Origin: Chloroflexota bacterium
Lineage (GTDB): Bacteria; Chloroflexota; UBA11872
Direction of reading: 5' to 3'
Assembly (NCBI GenBank): GCA_022825895.1
Contig: JAJDVX010000024.1
Span: 36,557 to 100,556, forward strand
Length of the DNA: 64,000 bases
Part shown: one piece after another, positions 60,599 through 64,000 of the stretch
How positions within the stretch are numbered: the stretch's first letter is position 1
How the letters are laid out: every line of letters begins with the position of its first letter
Translations under genes and position numbers: made by a program
The notes under the pieces: generated by a model
Told to the model about the DNA's origin: nothing
Databases searched by the model: none
What the model saw: the letters and a program-made list of their open reading frames with translations, nothing else

Positions 60599-62902
60599 TT
60601 AAACTCTGTTAGTCGACTCTAGCTCGAATTGGTTGGGGTCATGTTCAATGTTCCAATCGTCGATCAGGCCAAGATTCAAACCGAAATAGTAGTCTAGAAT
60701 TGCTCGAAAGTGATTCACCGAACTAATGGACGGGTACAAAGCTATGTCCCCGCCATCAGGCAGGTGGAATGCAGCCAAAATGTCGTGTCTGGGATACCCA
60801 TCAGAGCGCCCGTGATCAGCGGCTATAACGATTATGGGTTCGTCGTCGTGGTTTTCTAGAATACGGTCAATTGTCCTCAGGACCAGTGAATTGATGAATA
60901 TCAGCTGACCAATGTAGGCGTCCGGCACCGACGGATCGTGTGCGTCGGAAAACCCTACTTGACCGCCCTTACTGAGAAACATATTCCCATAGCGATCGAA
61001 AGTGGCCGGTTTGTGTGGCTTAATGATATGTGCGAACACGAATTTCGGACCAGAGGATTCTATCGGTTCAGATAAGAAACCGAACATCTGCAACGCACGC
61101 TCAGGTGCCCACCATTGGTATGGACTGTCATCACCAGACCGGAGCCAGTTACCTAGCAACGGACGCAACGCTGTGGTCTGCACAAGCGTGCGGAGAAAGG
61201 CTCCGTCGGCGATTCCCTCGCTCCGACTCGCCAGTGCGCGGCGGGAAACCCTGGTGTCCCTCTCCATTCGGACGACACTCACACCTGCAGGAGTAAATTT
61301 CGCAACGATGTCCGCAAGCGGAGCCGTACTGGTGACGCCCTGTCCAGATTCGAGGTGGACGTAGACATATCCGAGATGCTTGAGTATGGCTACGAGCGCG
61401 TTGTCTTGTACGAGTACAATGCCGTCCCTCTTAGTCTTTGGAGCGCGAGATTCAAGATCGTGGAGATACGCCAGATTAAGACTTGATGCCAGTGATTGGA
61501 TCGAGCTCTTATAGTTGCTGGTTGCCTCTCTGGCAATGTAAAAGCCACGTCGCTCTAGCTCTCGCAGAAAGTCAGAATTGTCGAACTCGCCAAGCGCGTC
61601 GTGTCGCCCGTAGGCGTCGAGGATGAGGTAGTAGATGTCAGGTCGATTGCCACCAAGCCAACGGGGGGACTGCGCGAACAGGTGCGACGTGACTTCCTCC
61701 GCCATCAATGGCTCAGATGAAGCTGGTGAAATGACCGCTGACGTCGTTCCTGCCATCGTCATGATCTGGAACACGAGTAACATTCCCGCTGTGACGTTTA
61801 AGAACGGCGCCCAACGTGCAACTGTGATTGAGTGTCGACCGGCAATCCCGATCGCGGCAGCGGCAAGCACGACTGCCGCGGGAAACAGCAGGGATTCGTC
61901 AAGTCGGCCTTCGAGAGCTCGCTCGACATGCCCGTACGCAAAGAAGACGACGGTGACCGCCGTCACCGCGGCAGCGGCCTGATGCCAACTCCTCAACGCC
62001 AGCCGCAGGCCGGCCACTGCGAGGGTAACCACGAGCAACGCGCCGGCGGCGGGCACGACTGCCTCACGGGCGGCGAAGTGCAGTGGATTGCTTGCGAGGA
62101 AGTGCAGGATCGGCACGACGGCAACTCCCCATGGATACCACGGGAAGAGCAACACGCGACCCAGACGTGTCGGTGGGCCACCCGCCTGCGGCCCCCTAGT
62201 CAGCCACGCTCGTCGAGGGCCCCACGTCGTTACTCGCTGCCAGCCTCGCCTTCGTGCGTCGCTGAAGCGCCGAACGCCAGGCGACACGCGAGGGTGCGTC
62301 AGCACGGCCAGCAGACTCAGGACGAGGGCTAGGATCAGCCGGATACGTTCAGCCACCTCGCCATGCAACGCCGCACGCAGCCCGCTGCTGGTGACGTGAT
62401 GGGCAAAGACGAGCGGTCCACCGCCGGCGCCGGGCACGCCGTTGAGCATCACGTTCCGATAGGCCGATTGCTGGCGAGCCAGGCGATAGCTCACGGCGTA
62501 TTTCTCGTGCGGCGCGACTTGCAGCTGCAGGACCAGACGCTGGCCATCCGGCACCACATAGGACGGAAACCTGATCGTGCGCCTAACTGGAATGTCGGAC
62601 GGGATTACGTGGTCGGTCGTCTGCCGCAGGACGCTGCGATCGTCGGCATCGACGAGCGACGCGATCAGCGTAAGGCGAATGTCCGCATCCGGCTCGCTCG
62701 CAACCCAGATGTCAAAGTGGCCGACGACGCCGCCCAGGTGCCCAAGATCTTGCTGGACAGCCCACCCAGGCCACGCGGTCAGCACTTCGTTCGACGGCAG
62801 GCCGCTCGTAGCTGATGGATAGGTGACCTGGGGGAGTAAGCTTGCCACCAGCCCGAGTGCGAGTAGCGCCAAGGTCAGCCTCAGCGACCTAAACACGGAC
62901 AA
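60599..62902 (-). CDS. Membrane-anchored sulfatase/alkaline phosphatase-superfamily protein
   Basis: A 767-residue protein. An N-terminal hydrophobic helix (LTLALLALGLVASLLPQV), a beta-rich extracytoplasmic region (about 40-180) and a block of membrane helices (about 240-400) precede a C-terminal sulfatase-like domain (~430-767). Domain motifs include PDIYYLILDAYGRHD (strand with metal Asp), LERRGFYIAREATSNY (candidate nucleophile region), and late AADHGRSDGYPRHD. The plan resembles LTA synthase-like and phosphoethanolamine transferase enzymes that modify envelope polymers. Substrate unknown. Start TTG 62902 or GTG 62896. Confidence 0.75.
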   Translation of the reverse strand: MSVFRSLRLTLALLALGLVASLLPQVTYPSATSGLPSNEVLTAWPGWAVQQDLGHLGGVVGHFDIWVASEPDADIRLTLIASLVDADDRSVLRQTTDHVIPSDIPVRRTIRFPSYVVPDGQRLVLQLQVAPHEKYAVSYRLARQQSAYRNVMLNGVPGAGGGPLVFAHHVTSSGLRAALHGEVAERIRLILALVLSLLAVLTHPRVSPGVRRFSDARRRGWQRVTTWGPRRAWLTRGPQAGGPPTRLGRVLLFPWYPWGVAVVPILHFLASNPLHFAAREAVVPAAGALLVVTLAVAGLRLALRSWHQAAAAVTAVTVVFFAYGHVERALEGRLDESLLFPAAVVLAAAAIGIAGRHSITVARWAPFLNVTAGMLLVFQIMTMAGTTSAVISPASSEPLMAEEVTSHLFAQSPRWLGGNRPDIYYLILDAYGRHDALGEFDNSDFLRELERRGFYIAREATSNYKSSIQSLASSLNLAYLHDLESRAPKTKRDGIVLVQDNALVAILKHLGYVYVHLESGQGVTSTAPLADIVAKFTPAGVSVVRMERDTRVSRRALASRSEGIADGAFLRTLVQTTALRPLLGNWLRSGDDSPYQWWAPERALQMFGFLSEPIESSGPKFVFAHIIKPHKPATFDRYGNMFLSKGGQVGFSDAHDPSVPDAYIGQLIFINSLVLRTIDRILENHDDEPIIVIAADHGRSDGYPRHDILAAFHLPDGGDIALYPSISSVNHFRAILDYYFGLNLGLIDDWNIEHDPNQFELESTNRV

Positions 62903-63239
62903 GGCGTCTCAGTGGCGATAGGGCCGACATGTAGTTGTGACCGGTCGATCTGGCGACACGCAACACAAGCTGGCAAGGGAACTCGCGCCAATCGGCGGGG
63001 ATCCGGGGGAGGCTTTGTGACGCGCATCAGCCGATCGATCGCCACCACCGCCAGCGCCACCCCGTGCGCCGTTGCCCGCACGCTGGCCGCTCCCCGGCGG
63101 ACTGACTCCATCACGCATCGTCACGCACAGCGCATTACAGAATCGTGCCTATTTGAACTCCTGGCGTTACGCTTCAATCACAGGTCAGTTCTCGGCCCCG
63201 GGATCCGGCTACTGCGCCGCCCGGTCGCCCATCAACGGG
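62903..63239. other. No gene seen
   Basis: Upstream of the sulfatase-like gene; no recognisable frame, possibly more remains of the decayed response regulator gene that follows. Confidence 0.35.
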
Positions 63240-63681
63240 GCCCGGCGGCGCTCCTTGGCGAACGCCGTCAAGCCAGTCTTGCCGACGGAGCTGGCGGCGA
63301 GGACTCGGGCGGCGCACAGCGGCGGTTGGCGCCCGAGCACGCGAGCCGTGCGACCCTGTCGCCGTCGAAGGTCTGCGCATCGAATCTGTCGAGCGCCGGG
63401 TGATGGTGGATGCGGAGCCAGCGGAACCGACGGCCACGGAGTACGAGTTCCTCGTCGAGCTGGCGGGCCACGCTCCCCACGCGCTAACCGACACCGGGCG
63501 GCTCCCGCGAGTCTGCGGGCGGGAGTGGGTCAGCGAGCCCTAGCTGGGCCGCAATATGATCGCGTGGCTCCGCCGCAAGCTGGCCGATACCGTCGGCAAT
63601 CTCACCTATAGCTTCACCGAGCCGCGCGCCAACTACCGGATGTCCACGCAGGCGAAGGCATCGACAGCGGAGGCGGGGTGA
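63240..63681 (+). pseudogene. Decayed OmpR/KdpE-type response regulator
   Basis: One frame has VKPVLPTELAARTRAA, the end of a receiver domain (Lys-Pro, then ELLARVRAA). In another frame a winged helix follows: PTATEYEFLVELAGHAPHAL, an in-frame TAG at about 63541-63543, then MIAWLRRKLADTVGNLTYSF and TEPRANYRM, ending TGA 63679-63681. This is a KdpE/PhoB-like DNA-binding domain. At least one frameshift and one stop break it, so it is a relic. Confidence 0.65.
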
Positions 63682-63876
63682 GGTCTTCGCTTTCCGTCAC
63701 CCCTGCTCTCCTTCACCCCAACTTGGCGGGCTTTCGTCCGACGGAGTGAGAAGGAGGCTCGTCCTACAGGTCCAGAGCGAGTCCGAAGTTTGAAGTCCTT
63801 AACTTCATCAAGTCGGTTTGCCGAGCAAGATTCGAAGGAGGCAGGCAAGTATTAGAAGGCCGTGGGGTCCTTCGTC

Positions 63877-64000
63877 CTAGCTCGGAAGTACCCGACCAGG
63901 ATCAATGCGACGTCCATCGAACCACATCTCAAAGTGAAGGTGCGGGCCCGTCGATGCGCCCGAACTTCCCAGACCGCCGATTGGATCGCCGCGACGAACG
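63877..64000 (-). CDS. C-terminal end of an M23-family (LytM) peptidase
   Basis: The reverse strand from the window edge reads VRRGDPIGGLGSSGASTGPH and LHFEMWFDGRRIDPGRVLPS, then TAG (63877-63879). The STGPHLHFE motif with HLH metal ligands is diagnostic for M23 peptidases, which cut peptidoglycan. The rest of the gene lies right of the window. Confidence 0.85.
   Translation of the reverse strand, partial: VRRGDPIGGLGSSGASTGPHLHFEMWFDGRRIDPGRVLPS

Noticed and set aside
1..64000. CRISPR array or cas operon
   Set aside because: No regularly spaced repeats were seen, and the single Cas4-like nuclease stands next to a PHP-ATPase without other cas genes.

Overview
The window is high-GC bacterial DNA and reads as one long accessory region: integrase, recombination, pilus and conjugation-type genes, transposon and gene remnants, and many defence-type modules, with almost no housekeeping genes. 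The Tad-type pilus set, the replication-relaxation family protein, the MoxR/VWA pair and the codon use fit Chloroflexota (or possibly a related high-GC lineage). No rRNA or complete tRNA is present to settle taxonomy, so this is a weak guess.

Left part (1-13.2 kb). After a short gene tail and a tRNA-Thr-like 3' fragment comes the most interesting locus (1.6-7.6 kb). A XRE repressor and an ImmA/IrrE zinc protease are transcribed leftward. Facing them are a metallo-beta-lactamase-fold protein and a 1140-residue protein that joins an E2-like domain, an E1/ThiF domain, a JAB/JAMM deconjugase and a patatin phospholipase in one chain. All expected catalytic residues are visible. It looks like a ubiquitin-like conjugation immunity system with its membrane-attacking effector built in, and no CD-NTase gene accompanies it. 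Next are two adjacent PD-(D/E)XK nuclease-like genes and an AT-rich two-gene operon (soluble protein plus 4-TM membrane protein) with a good sigma70 promoter.

Middle part (13.2-31 kb). On the minus strand are an AddA-like helicase-nuclease and an AddB-like nuclease, a Cas4-like nuclease, and a PHP-SMC-type ATPase (TrlF/Ppl family). A decayed IS110 transposase, an MNT nucleotidyltransferase with a broken HEPN partner, and an intact AbiEi/AbiEii type IV toxin-antitoxin pair follow, up to a tyrosine integrase.

Right part (31-60 kb). Leftward genes form what looks like an integrative element: RadC-like JAB protein, VWA protein, MoxR ATPase and a small duplicated-helix protein; a second AbiE pair whose toxin gene is frameshifted; then a tightly overlapping Tad-type pilus operon (prepilin peptidase, TadC, TadB, TadA, CpaB, two unusual exported proteins, TadG, TadE, Flp pilin), preceded by a replication-relaxation protein, a VirD4/TraG-like ATPase, its probable split N-terminal partner and a coiled-coil protein. 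A 5.1-kb gene encoding a DEDD exonuclease-RecQ-UvrD fusion follows on the plus strand. A small HTH-like protein at 59.4 kb has a relative at 0.8-1.2 kb, near the opposite end.

Right edge (60-64 kb). A membrane-anchored sulfatase-superfamily protein, a decayed response regulator, and the C-terminus of an M23 peptidase suggest a return to ordinary chromosome.
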